64,000 nt of DNA. It comes from Agarivorans gilvus (GTDB taxonomy: Bacteria; Pseudomonadota; Gammaproteobacteria; Enterobacterales; Celerinatantimonadaceae). The position numbers and the translations under genes are program-made. Under the pieces are notes generated by a model. That model worked only from the letters and a program-made list of their open reading frames with translations, was not told the DNA's origin and ran no database searches. Shown here in pieces: positions 1 to 6,606 of the stretch (within the stretch, counting starts at the first letter, position 1; every line of letters begins with the position of its first letter). Location: positions 258,001 through 322,000 of the forward strand of contig NZ_CP013021.1 of assembly GCF_001420915.1 (NCBI RefSeq), given 5' to 3'.

Positions 1-655
1 GTTGAGTCAGGTTGATTTGGTAGCAATCTCCACTGAGTAAGTACTCTTGTACTCGGGCAAACTTATCTTGATAGGCGGCCTTGCTGGTATTGCTGTGCCA
101 AGTGCTGGTTAGGGTAAAGGGGTGAGCGCTTTGGCTACTAAGTTGATGTAACCACTGCTCTCGCTGGGCTAATTGCATTAAGCCTTGTTGCTCGGTTTCG
201 CACCATTGGATCAGCGAAGCGCTTTGCTGCTGGTGATCGTAAATTAAGGCCCAGTCATAAAAGCCTACCGCCATGTCGGGGCACAGTAAATCGGTTGGTA
301 GCTGCTGGGGAATGCTTTCAAGGCTGCGGCCTAAGTCATAGGACCACAGGCCTAAAGCTCCTCCAATAAAAGGGAAGGGGTAGTCTTGGCCGAGTTGTTT
401 AGGAAACAGTTGTTGGCGCAAATCAGCCAATAACTCAAAAGGGGCTTGCTGACTTTGGTAGCGCTGCTGGCCCAGTTCAATATCGCCAAGACCGTCTTTA
501 TAGCTGAGAGTGGCGATGGGCTCTGCTACCAGAATATCGAAGTGATTATTTTCGTGAGACTCGGCGGCAGATTGTAACAAACAGCTCCAAGGCTGTTCTG
601 CCAGGTGCGCACATAGTTCGACGGGTTTCAGAGAAATAGTTTTGCTAACAATCAT
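1..655 (-). CDS. pabB: Aminodeoxychorismate synthase component I (partial, N-terminal part)
   Basis: Reading leftward from the ATG at 653-655, the frame is open to the window edge for 218 codons, so only the N-terminal part is here. PabB turns chorismate into 4-amino-4-deoxychorismate for folate synthesis. The translation has the anthranilate-synthase component I N-terminal pattern FIGGALGLWSYDLGR and, near the edge, the start of the chorismate-binding domain (YLLSGDCYQINLT). The chorismate-binding motifs themselves lie outside the window. TrpE is the main alternative; the divergent class I fumarase neighbour is more typical of pabB in Shewanella-like genomes, from family knowledge. Confidence 0.85.
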   Translation of the reverse strand, partial: MIVSKTISLKPVELCAHLAEQPWSCLLQSAAESHENNHFDILVAEPIATLSYKDGLGDIELGQQRYQSQQAPFELLADLRQQLFPKQLGQDYPFPFIGGALGLWSYDLGRSLESIPQQLPTDLLCPDMAVGFYDWALIYDHQQQSASLIQWCETEQQGLMQLAQREQWLHQLSSQSAHPFTLTSTWHSNTSKAAYQDKFARVQEYLLSGDCYQINLTQ

Positions 656-858
656 ATAGGTGGTATTGCTGGTTAATTCAACAAGTGCTTTGTTGATGTA
701 GAAAAAATGTAAAAACTGCGTTCAAGGTTATAGCAGCCTTAATGGCGCAAGAGTATCATAGCCGATGAAGGATAACGACAATAACCCTAACAGCTGCGGT
801 AAGCGCATTTAGCTTCCCTCGCATTTGCCCCAGCAAAAATAAGGAACGTGGAGACTTT

Positions 859-2385
859 ATGACCATCATCCGTAAACAAGACTTCATTGACAGTGTCGCA
901 GAATCACTGCAATTCATTTCTTACTATCACCCCATTGATTTTGTTAAAGCCATGGCCGAGGCCTACGAGAAAGAGCAAAGCACCGCAGCCAAAGACGCGA
1001 TTGCCCAAATCTTAATTAACTCTCGTATGTGTGCTCAGGGCTTGCGGCCAATTTGCCAAGACACCGGCATTATTACCGCCTTTGTTAAGGTGGGCATGAA
1101 TGTGCAGTGGGATAGTGATTTAACGGTTCAAGAGATGGTTGATGAAGGGGTAAGACGCGCTTATACCAATCCTGATAACCCTCTACGAGCTTCGATTGTT
1201 GCTGACCCGAATGGCGCTCGTAAGAATACCAAAGACAATACTCCAGCGGTGGTGCATATTGATTTGGTAGCCGGTGATAAAGTGGAAATTATGGTCGCTG
1301 CCAAGGGCGGCGGTAGTGAGAATAAGTCTAAGATGGTGATGCTAAATCCATCAGACTCGGTGGCCGAGTGGGTATTAAAAACCTTGCCTACTATGGGGGC
1401 CGGTTGGTGTCCGCCGGGCATGGTGGGCATTGGCATTGGTGGTACCGCCGAAAAAGCCGCGGTAATGGCCAAAGAATCGCTGATGGATCCGGTGGATATT
1501 CAAGAGCTAAAAGCGAAAGGTGCAGAAAACGCTGATGAAGCGCTGCGTTTAGAGTTAATGGAAGGCATCAACAAATTGGGCATTGGTGCCCAAGGCTTGG
1601 GCGGCTTAACTACCGTATTAGATGTGAAAGTGAAGTCTTGTCCGACTCACGCCGCTTCTAAACCGGTGGTGATGATCCCGAACTGCGCGGCGACTCGTCA
1701 CGCCCACTTCTACTTAGATGGCAGTGGCCCCGCGGTGCTAACACCGCCTAAGTTAGAAGACTGGCCAGAGATTACCTGGGATGTGGGTGACAACGTGCGC
1801 CGAGTGGACGTTAATAAGGTGACCAAAGAAGAAGTCGCTACTTGGAAAATGGGTGAAACGGTATTGCTTAACGGTAAAATCTTAACCGGTCGTGATGCTG
1901 CTCATAAACGGATTAAAGAATACATTGAGCAGGGTAAACCCTTCCCCGAGGGGGTGGACTTTAATGGCCGCTTTATTTATTACGTAGGTCCGGTTGATGC
2001 GGTGCGTGATGAAGCGGTGGGGCCGGCGGGGCCAACGACTTCGACACGCATGGATAAGTTTACCGATATGATGTTAGAAGAAACCGGTCTACTTGGCATG
2101 ATTGGCAAAGCCGAACGCGGTCCAGCCACGGTCGACTCGATTGCTAAACACCAATCGGTGTACTTAATGGCCGTGGGTGGCGCTGCTTACCTCGTCTCTA
2201 AGGCGATTAAAAAAGCCCGAGTAGTGGCTTTTGAAGACTTAGGTATGGAAGCCATTTACGAGTTTGAAGTCGAGGATATGCCGGTAACGGTGGCGGTAGA
2301 CGCAGAAGGTAACTCTGCCCACCAACAAGGCCCGGCGATTTGGAAGGCTAAAATTGAAGAGCTAGACGCCCAGCTTAGTAAATAG
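859..2385 (+). CDS. fumA: Class I fumarate hydratase (4Fe-4S, FumA/FumB type)
   Basis: Interconverts fumarate and L-malate in the TCA cycle using an oxygen-sensitive 4Fe-4S cluster. The 508-residue protein carries the class I pattern: ICQDTG with Cys66, GWCPPG with Cys184 and PNCAATRH with Cys276. Their spacing fits the three cluster ligands of this family. The N-terminal alpha domain is followed by the C-terminal beta domain with VGPAGPTTSTRMD near residue 390. The ATG follows a purine-rich GGAACGTGGAG site. It is a single gene divergent from pabB and ends at a strong hairpin terminator. An unrelated class II fumarase lies at about 25-26 kb, so the cell can switch between iron-dependent and iron-independent enzymes. 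Confidence 0.95.
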   Translation: MTIIRKQDFIDSVAESLQFISYYHPIDFVKAMAEAYEKEQSTAAKDAIAQILINSRMCAQGLRPICQDTGIITAFVKVGMNVQWDSDLTVQEMVDEGVRRAYTNPDNPLRASIVADPNGARKNTKDNTPAVVHIDLVAGDKVEIMVAAKGGGSENKSKMVMLNPSDSVAEWVLKTLPTMGAGWCPPGMVGIGIGGTAEKAAVMAKESLMDPVDIQELKAKGAENADEALRLELMEGINKLGIGAQGLGGLTTVLDVKVKSCPTHAASKPVVMIPNCAATRHAHFYLDGSGPAVLTPPKLEDWPEITWDVGDNVRRVDVNKVTKEEVATWKMGETVLLNGKILTGRDAAHKRIKEYIEQGKPFPEGVDFNGRFIYYVGPVDAVRDEAVGPAGPTTSTRMDKFTDMMLEETGLLGMIGKAERGPATVDSIAKHQSVYLMAVGGAAYLVSKAIKKARVVAFEDLGMEAIYEFEVEDMPVTVAVDAEGNSAHQQGPAIWKAKIEELDAQLSK

Positions 2386-2406
2386 CCTTAACATTGAGGT
2401 TTAAGT

Positions 2407-2432
2407 AAAAAGCGGCATTAGCCGCTTTTTTT
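2407..2432. terminator. Bidirectional intrinsic terminator between fumA and doxX
   Basis: Inverted repeat AAAAAGCGGC / GCCGCTTTTTT with loop ATTA. On the + strand it ends fumA with a T run; on the - strand the same arms give a T run for the leftward operon. The doxX stop codon (2418-2420) lies inside the loop. Confidence 0.9.
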
Positions 2433-2876
2433 ATTGGGCGCGAACTTTAGGCTTAATAATTTATCTAGCGAATAGGGGCCGGCGCCCCACAGCAGATTAA
2501 TTAGCAACATTAAACCCCATAATTGGTGGTCATAAAATCCGCCCGGCCATAACGCAGGGTAGGAAATGACCGCTATGATGTTGAATAAAAACAGTTGTAA
2601 GGCAAACATTCGAGTGAATAAACCCAATAGTAAAAACACCGGCAAAATTAACTCTGCGGCAGTGCCTAAGTAAGCGGCCAGCTCCCAAGGCAATAGCGGC
2701 ACTTGGTACTCCAATTCAAACAAATATAGGGTGGAGTCCCAGCTGCTGAACTTTAAATAACCGGAGCGCCAAAAGATTGCGGCTACCCATATCCGTGTGA
2801 GCAACAGTAAGAGCGGAATCAGTATTGCCTGCATGGCGGCCACGGCGCTAAGATAACGTTGATAGAAAACAGACAT
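2418..2876 (-). CDS. DoxX-family membrane protein, last gene of the bufferin-type operon
   Basis: A 152-residue membrane protein with about four hydrophobic segments and the DoxX pattern (RIWVAAIFWRSGYLKF near the start, then repeated aromatic-rich helices). DoxX proteins often sit at the end of DUF692/DUF2063 operons, where they are thought to act in redox steps or export; the exact role is not settled. The ATG at 2876 has a GGAG site and lies 5 bases after the bufC stop, so the two are co-transcribed. Its last codons (KKSG-stop) are read from one arm of the shared terminator. Confidence 0.85.
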   Translation of the reverse strand: MSVFYQRYLSAVAAMQAILIPLLLLLTRIWVAAIFWRSGYLKFSSWDSTLYLFELEYQVPLLPWELAAYLGTAAELILPVFLLLGLFTRMFALQLFLFNIIAVISYPALWPGGFYDHQLWGLMLLINLLWGAGPYSLDKLLSLKFAPNKKSG

Positions 2877-2881
2877 ATGCT

Positions 2882-3637
2882 TTACTCCGCTGTTGGCTGA
2901 GAAGGACTAGCTAAATACTGCTGGCTTATTGCTTTGCCCAGCAACTCTTGTAATTGGGCAATACAGCTGGGGTTTAGCTCAGCCAAGGGGCGGCGTTCCT
3001 GGCAATGCGCGAGGAAGGCATATTCTAGCTCCGTGAGCGGTTCTAGCTTAACGCTAAAATCCAGCTGTTTGCTTAACAGCAGATATTGCGCTTGGTCTAG
3101 CTCGATGGGCTGAACTTGGTCTTGCTGTAACATGTGGTAGATAGTCAACACCGGGTAGGGGCTAGTCATTAACATCTGATTGCTCGCCAGCGGCAAAATA
3201 GCCTGGCTTAAATCTTGGTTGGGTAGGGCTTGCAACAGTTCTAGGCTTAAATATTGAGTTTCCAACGCTTGGGCTGCACAGCGCTCAATTCGCCAATCCA
3301 ATTCGGCCATTGCAGGCAGGTAGGGCAGGTGGCTAATATCGCTTTGCTTAGTCAGAAACTGGGCAAAGCCTGCGCCAAACAAATTTAAGTCGCCCTGATC
3401 ATGACCACATTGCAAAACAAATTGTTTGGCTACGAAATGAAAGTAGTCTTGGCCTACCAACTTAAGCACACTGGGGTAACTGGCAGTTAAGGCCTCAATT
3501 AAGCTTAACAGGTAATTATTTTGGTAAATCTGCATCGCTTGAGTGGCGTTCAAGTAGGGCTGACTCAGCGTCAAACGGCTGGCCGCATGCGTTTGCTCTA
3601 ACACTTCGGCAAATTGTGTTTGTAATTGCTTAAGCAC
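2882..3637 (-). CDS. bufC: DUF2063 protein, BufC/HvfC-like partner of the MNIO enzyme
   Basis: 251 residues. The N-terminal half has the DUF2063 pattern (IYQNNYLLSLIEALTASYP, then VGQDYFHFVAKQF), a helical DNA-binding-like fold now known as the partner subunit of DUF692 enzymes. It is thought to bind the precursor peptide and present it to the oxidase. The start is a GTG at 3637 behind AAGGAGAGG. It overlaps the end of bufB by 8 bases, so translation is probably coupled. A link to transcription regulation, once suggested for DUF2063, is less likely in this context. Confidence 0.85.
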   Translation of the reverse strand: MLKQLQTQFAEVLEQTHAASRLTLSQPYLNATQAMQIYQNNYLLSLIEALTASYPSVLKLVGQDYFHFVAKQFVLQCGHDQGDLNLFGAGFAQFLTKQSDISHLPYLPAMAELDWRIERCAAQALETQYLSLELLQALPNQDLSQAILPLASNQMLMTSPYPVLTIYHMLQQDQVQPIELDQAQYLLLSKQLDFSVKLEPLTELEYAFLAHCQERRPLAELNPSCIAQLQELLGKAISQQYLASPSQPTAE

Positions 3638-4475
3638 AGCGCCTCTCCTTCACTTGTTGGTCGAGCACTTTGATTTTGGCTACTTCATCTAGCAAGCGCT
3701 GCAATGGAGGAAAGTCGCTGTCCCATTCAATCATGGTGGGAATATTGTTGCTAAAACGCTGCTGAAAGTGCTTATACAGCTGCCATACCGGCTCTGCCAC
3801 CGGCTGGTTATGGCTATCAATCAATACTCGTTGTTGGCCAATGGTTTTTTCGGTGAACCCAGCTAGGTGTATTTCTTTTACTGCATCAACATTAAGCTGC
3901 TCAAAGTAGTGCTCAGCGTCCCAAGCGAGATTGGCGGCACTGACATACACATTATTAATATCGAGCAATAAACCACAGCCGGTAGCTTGCGCTACTTGAT
4001 TGAGAAATTCTGGCTCGGCGATATGGCTTTGCGGGTAAGCCAAATATGCCGAAGGATTTTCAATCAGTAGTTGTCGCCCTAAGTATTGCTGTGTTTGGTC
4101 GACTTTTTGGATAAACAGCGCTAAACATTCTTGGGTATAGGGTAGAGGAAGCAGGTCGTTGTAATAACGACCATTCACACTGCTCCAGCTTAAATGTTCA
4201 GAGACAATAAAAGGATTAACATCATCGATTAATGCTTTTAGTTTCTCTAGATGTTGTGGGTTAAGGGGATCGCTTGAGCCCAAAGATAGGCCGACGCCAT
4301 GTATGCTAATAGGATGATGCTCAGCCACTTGCTTGAGCAGATGATAGTCATAACTATGTGGATTAAAATAGTTCTCGGCGTGGATCTCCAGCCAGTCAAT
4401 CGCGGGTTGTTCCTTGATTAGCTGCTCGGCAAAGGCGCTACGCAAACCCAATCCATATTGTTTATCGTTTATCAT
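3630..4475 (-). CDS. bufB: DUF692 / MNIO-family multinuclear iron oxidase, BufB/HvfB-like
   Basis: 281 residues, a TIM-barrel enzyme of the multinuclear non-heme iron oxidative (MNIO) family. These modify cysteines or backbone positions of small ribosomal peptides. Visible metal-site patterns in order: IHAENYF (His32, Glu34, Asn35), IHGVGLSLGS (His59), SEHLSW, LIENPSAYL, LLLDINNVYV, EIHLAGF and MIEWDSDFP. All key acid, His and Asn positions look intact. An excellent AAGGAGG site precedes the ATG at 4475. It follows the precursor gene bufA across a 65-base gap that contains a hairpin. The most likely product is a cysteine-modified copper-binding peptide (bufferin-like). Confidence 0.9.
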   Translation of the reverse strand: MINDKQYGLGLRSAFAEQLIKEQPAIDWLEIHAENYFNPHSYDYHLLKQVAEHHPISIHGVGLSLGSSDPLNPQHLEKLKALIDDVNPFIVSEHLSWSSVNGRYYNDLLPLPYTQECLALFIQKVDQTQQYLGRQLLIENPSAYLAYPQSHIAEPEFLNQVAQATGCGLLLDINNVYVSAANLAWDAEHYFEQLNVDAVKEIHLAGFTEKTIGQQRVLIDSHNQPVAEPVWQLYKHFQQRFSNNIPTMIEWDSDFPPLQRLLDEVAKIKVLDQQVKERRCA

Positions 4476-4504
4476 ATTGCCTCCTTAGCCGCCCTTAGGG
4501 GAGC

Positions 4505-4530
4505 GCCGAACCATTAGTTGCTGGTTCAGC
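4505..4530 (-). promoter_or_regulatory. Intercistronic hairpin between bufA and bufB
   Basis: On the transcript: GCTGAACCA, an 8-base loop, then TGGTTCGGC, a 9-bp stem with one G.U pair and no T run. It sits just after the bufA stop and before the bufB ribosome site. It probably protects the precursor message or thins transcription into the enzyme genes. Confidence 0.6.
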
Positions 4531-4540
4531 GCATCCATAA

Positions 4541-4792
4541 TTAACCTTCGGTGCTGCCACCGGCGAGTTTGTCACAAAGACCTTTAGGTACCACCACGAA
4601 GGCGTCTTTTTGATGGTCCATTTTAGAAGTACCAGCACACGAGCTACTTTTGGTCGCGCAATCGTTTTTGCCGGCTTTGGCAACGCCGTAACATTTCTCT
4701 TTTTCTGCAGCTACTGCAGGAGTAGCGCTAATACCTGCTAGAGCAATTAATCCAGTGATGGCTGAAGCGATGGCAATATTTGAGTTTTTCAT
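4541..4792 (-). CDS. bufA: DUF2282 bufferin-like precursor peptide (exported, four Cys)
   Basis: 83 residues. Residues 1 to about 29 are a signal peptide ending AVAA. The mature part begins EKEKCYG and holds Cys34, Cys45, Cys52 and Cys73, with patterns KCYG, KNDC, SSSC and PKGLC typical of DUF2282 (BufA1) precursors. In this family the MNIO enzyme converts cysteines to modified rings that bind copper, from published work on Caulobacter bufferins; modification here is inference. It is the first gene of the leftward operon with bufB, bufC and doxX. The ATG at 4792 has an AGGA site. Confidence 0.9.
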   Translation of the reverse strand: MKNSNIAIASAITGLIALAGISATPAVAAEKEKCYGVAKAGKNDCATKSSSCAGTSKMDHQKDAFVVVPKGLCDKLAGGSTEG

Positions 4793-4815
4793 AGCATTTC
4801 CTTAATAAGTATGTT

Positions 4816-4860
4816 TCGGTTTGCTTACAACTCTTAACAAGCTGTAACTAAACAAACCGA
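4816..4860. promoter_or_regulatory. Inverted repeat upstream of bufA, possible operator
   Basis: TCGGTTTG (4816-4823) and CAAACCGA (4853-4860) form perfect 8-bp arms separated by 29 bases, 24-68 bases upstream of the bufA start codon. It could be an operator pair or a leader stem. No regulator gene is adjacent. Confidence 0.35.
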
Positions 4861-5083
4861 CTGGACGCGAAAAAACTTTCACCAAGTGGCGAAATTTTTA
4901 TAAATAATTTTCAGCCGCTTTTTGAAAAAAGGTCTGAACTAAGTGAAAAATTGAAGCATTGGTGCTTAATAAACAAAAACTTATGTGCGATGGCCAAAGG
5001 CTTACGCTACACTGCTAAGCAGTGTAAAAAAGCAGCAGTCGTTGGCTGCTTGATATTAGTAATCAGTTTGAAGGGTGGAATAA

Positions 5084-5674
5084 ATGAATAAACTGCTTGG
5101 GCTAAGTTTAAGCATGGTGCTATTAAGTGGCTGCGCCTCGGTAGACAGCACAGAGCCACAGCGTAGCGAACAACAATACCGCGATACGGTGGTGGTTAAT
5201 GCTGAACCTGGATTTAGTCTATACAAGGGCCAAACTATTTGTCCTCATCCTTTGTTAGAAGACGCTATGCGTAATCCGCAGCGTTCTGATTTACAAGCCT
5301 ACGACACTTTTTACCAAGCTGTAATCAATAAACTTAGAGGCTTAGGGCTAAATTACCAAAATAACGCTGACGACAACTGCGACTATTGGATGGCCTTTGC
5401 TTTACCCACTAGTAACATTTTAAGCGACGAGCAATTAATGAGTTTGTTTGGTATATCGCCGGGTTTAACCGATAACAGTGATGAGCATTTTCAAAAAGCG
5501 ACCTTGATGATGAGTTTGTATTCTAGCCAGTTAAAGGCAAATCAGTGGCAGTTAAGCTTGCAGGCTTTTGCTAAGGTGGGCAGTGATGCTCAAGGGCGGC
5601 GTAATATGGAAATAAGCCGCGAAGGGATCAACTACGTGGTTAATCGCATTTTCTCTTACTTAAATGTGAACTGA
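5084..5674 (+). CDS. Predicted outer-membrane lipoprotein of unknown function
   Basis: 196 residues with a lipoprotein signal peptide and lipobox LLSGC (Cys17). The mature part has no motif I can name with confidence. Its size, the repeated Asp/Gln-rich helices and the closing INYVVNRIFSYLNV recall DUF4136-type lipoproteins, but this is weak. Asp18 and other sorting-avoidance signals are absent after Cys17 (Ala-Ser follow), which favours the outer membrane. It is a single gene, divergent from bufA across a 291-base gap that must hold both promoters; no functional link to the buf genes is implied. Confidence 0.8.
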   Translation: MNKLLGLSLSMVLLSGCASVDSTEPQRSEQQYRDTVVVNAEPGFSLYKGQTICPHPLLEDAMRNPQRSDLQAYDTFYQAVINKLRGLGLNYQNNADDNCDYWMAFALPTSNILSDEQLMSLFGISPGLTDNSDEHFQKATLMMSLYSSQLKANQWQLSLQAFAKVGSDAQGRRNMEISREGINYVVNRIFSYLNVN

Positions 5675-5695
5675 TGGTTAAGCCAAAAGACAGGC

Positions 5696-5728
5696 AAAAA
5701 AAAGCCCAGCTACAGGGAAGCGCTGGGC
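5696..5728 (-). terminator. Leftward intrinsic terminator with no leftward gene before it
   Basis: GCCCAGC (5704-5710) and GCTGGGC (5722-5728) form a 7-bp GC-rich stem. On the - strand it is followed at once by eight T. Read rightward there is no T run, so it is built to stop leftward transcription. Confidence 0.7.
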
Positions 5729-5873
5729 GGTCAATTTAAGTGTTTAATTGCAGTGGCATTTATTATGACCGCACCTTTTTAAGAAAGTTTCAAAAAATCT
5801 TATTTATTTTTGTTAAAAAAATGTATCAAGTTCTCGTTTTTTGTTTCACTCTCAAAATATCCCCTCTGAGCAA

Positions 5874-5902
5874 TTGACATCCTCGACCCTTAAACGTAGA
5901 TT
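5874..5902 (+). promoter_or_regulatory. Sigma-70 promoter for the psrA-like/fadE operon
   Basis: TTGACA (5874-5879), 17-base spacer, TAGATT (5897-5902). A start near 5909 would leave a short leader before the GTG at 5936. Confidence 0.65.
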
Positions 5903-5904
5903 TT

Positions 5905-5916
5905 AAACAGGTGTTT
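5905..5916. promoter_or_regulatory. PsrA-like operator overlapping the transcription start
   Basis: AAAC-AGGT-GTTT matches the AAAC-N4-GTTT core known for PsrA operators. It lies just downstream of the -10 box, a good place for autorepression of the TetR gene and fadE. Confidence 0.55.
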
Positions 5917-5935
5917 TATTTTTTAAGGTGTCATT

Positions 5936-6562
5936 GTGAGACAAGGAACCAAAAGCAAGATCCTCGATGCGGCTGAACGCCTGTTTGCCGAGCGCGGATT
6001 TGCCGACACGTCGCTGCGATTAATTACTTCTCATGCCGAAGTGAACCTCGCGTCTGTTAACTATCATTTCGGCTCGAAAAAAGAACTTATTCAAGCTGTT
6101 TTGATGCGCTATTTAGAGCAATTTATGCCTTTGGTGGACCAAGCCATGTTGCAGCATCTCGAGGCTGATGAGGCGCCTAACCTGAAGCAAGTGTTCTCTT
6201 CTTTCTTAGATCCTTTATTAGAAATGAATAAGGTGAAAAAGCACGGCACTGCGATGTTTTTACTGCTACTTGGACGAGGCTATACCGATAGCCAAGGCCA
6301 CTTACGTCGTTTTATTACCCATCACTTCGGTGAAGTATTGAGTCATTTTCAGCAGGCGGTACGGCGCGCCTATCCTGAGTTAAGTGATAGTGATATTTTT
6401 TGGCGACTGCACTTTACCCTTGGCACGGTGGTGTTCACCATGGCCTCGAGTACTGCGCTAAAAGAAATTGCCAGTGCCGATTTTAATGAGGATATAAATA
6501 CCGAAGCGTTGATTAAAAAAGTAATCCCCTATCTGGCCGCAGGTGTTGGCGCGCCAATTTAA
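5936..6562 (+). CDS. psrA: TetR-family regulator, PsrA-like fatty-acid regulator
   Basis: 208 residues. Residues 1-50 are a TetR helix-turn-helix (ILDAAERLFAERGFADTSLRLIT, then VNLASVNYHFGSKKELI). The rest is a ligand-binding domain with the late FTLGTVVFTMASSTAL helix typical of PsrA-type regulators that sense long-chain acyl-CoA or fatty acids. It lies 44 bases upstream of fadE in the same direction, which supports control of beta-oxidation. The start is GTG at 5936, preceded by AAGGTG. An operator-like site in its own promoter suggests autoregulation. The name rests on context and fold rather than a search. Confidence 0.75.
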   Translation: MRQGTKSKILDAAERLFAERGFADTSLRLITSHAEVNLASVNYHFGSKKELIQAVLMRYLEQFMPLVDQAMLQHLEADEAPNLKQVFSSFLDPLLEMNKVKKHGTAMFLLLLGRGYTDSQGHLRRFITHHFGEVLSHFQQAVRRAYPELSDSDIFWRLHFTLGTVVFTMASSTALKEIASADFNEDINTEALIKKVIPYLAAGVGAPI

Positions 6563-6606
6563 ACAATAAAAACGATAAAAATAATACGTGAAATAAGGAA
6601 TGAACC

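Noticed and set aside
1161..1472. 103-codon leftward frame inside fumA
   Set aside because: Shadow of a strongly conserved coding region.
4495..4683. 62-codon leftward frame across the bufA region
   Set aside because: Overlaps the signal-peptide gene bufA in another frame and has no family or ribosome site.
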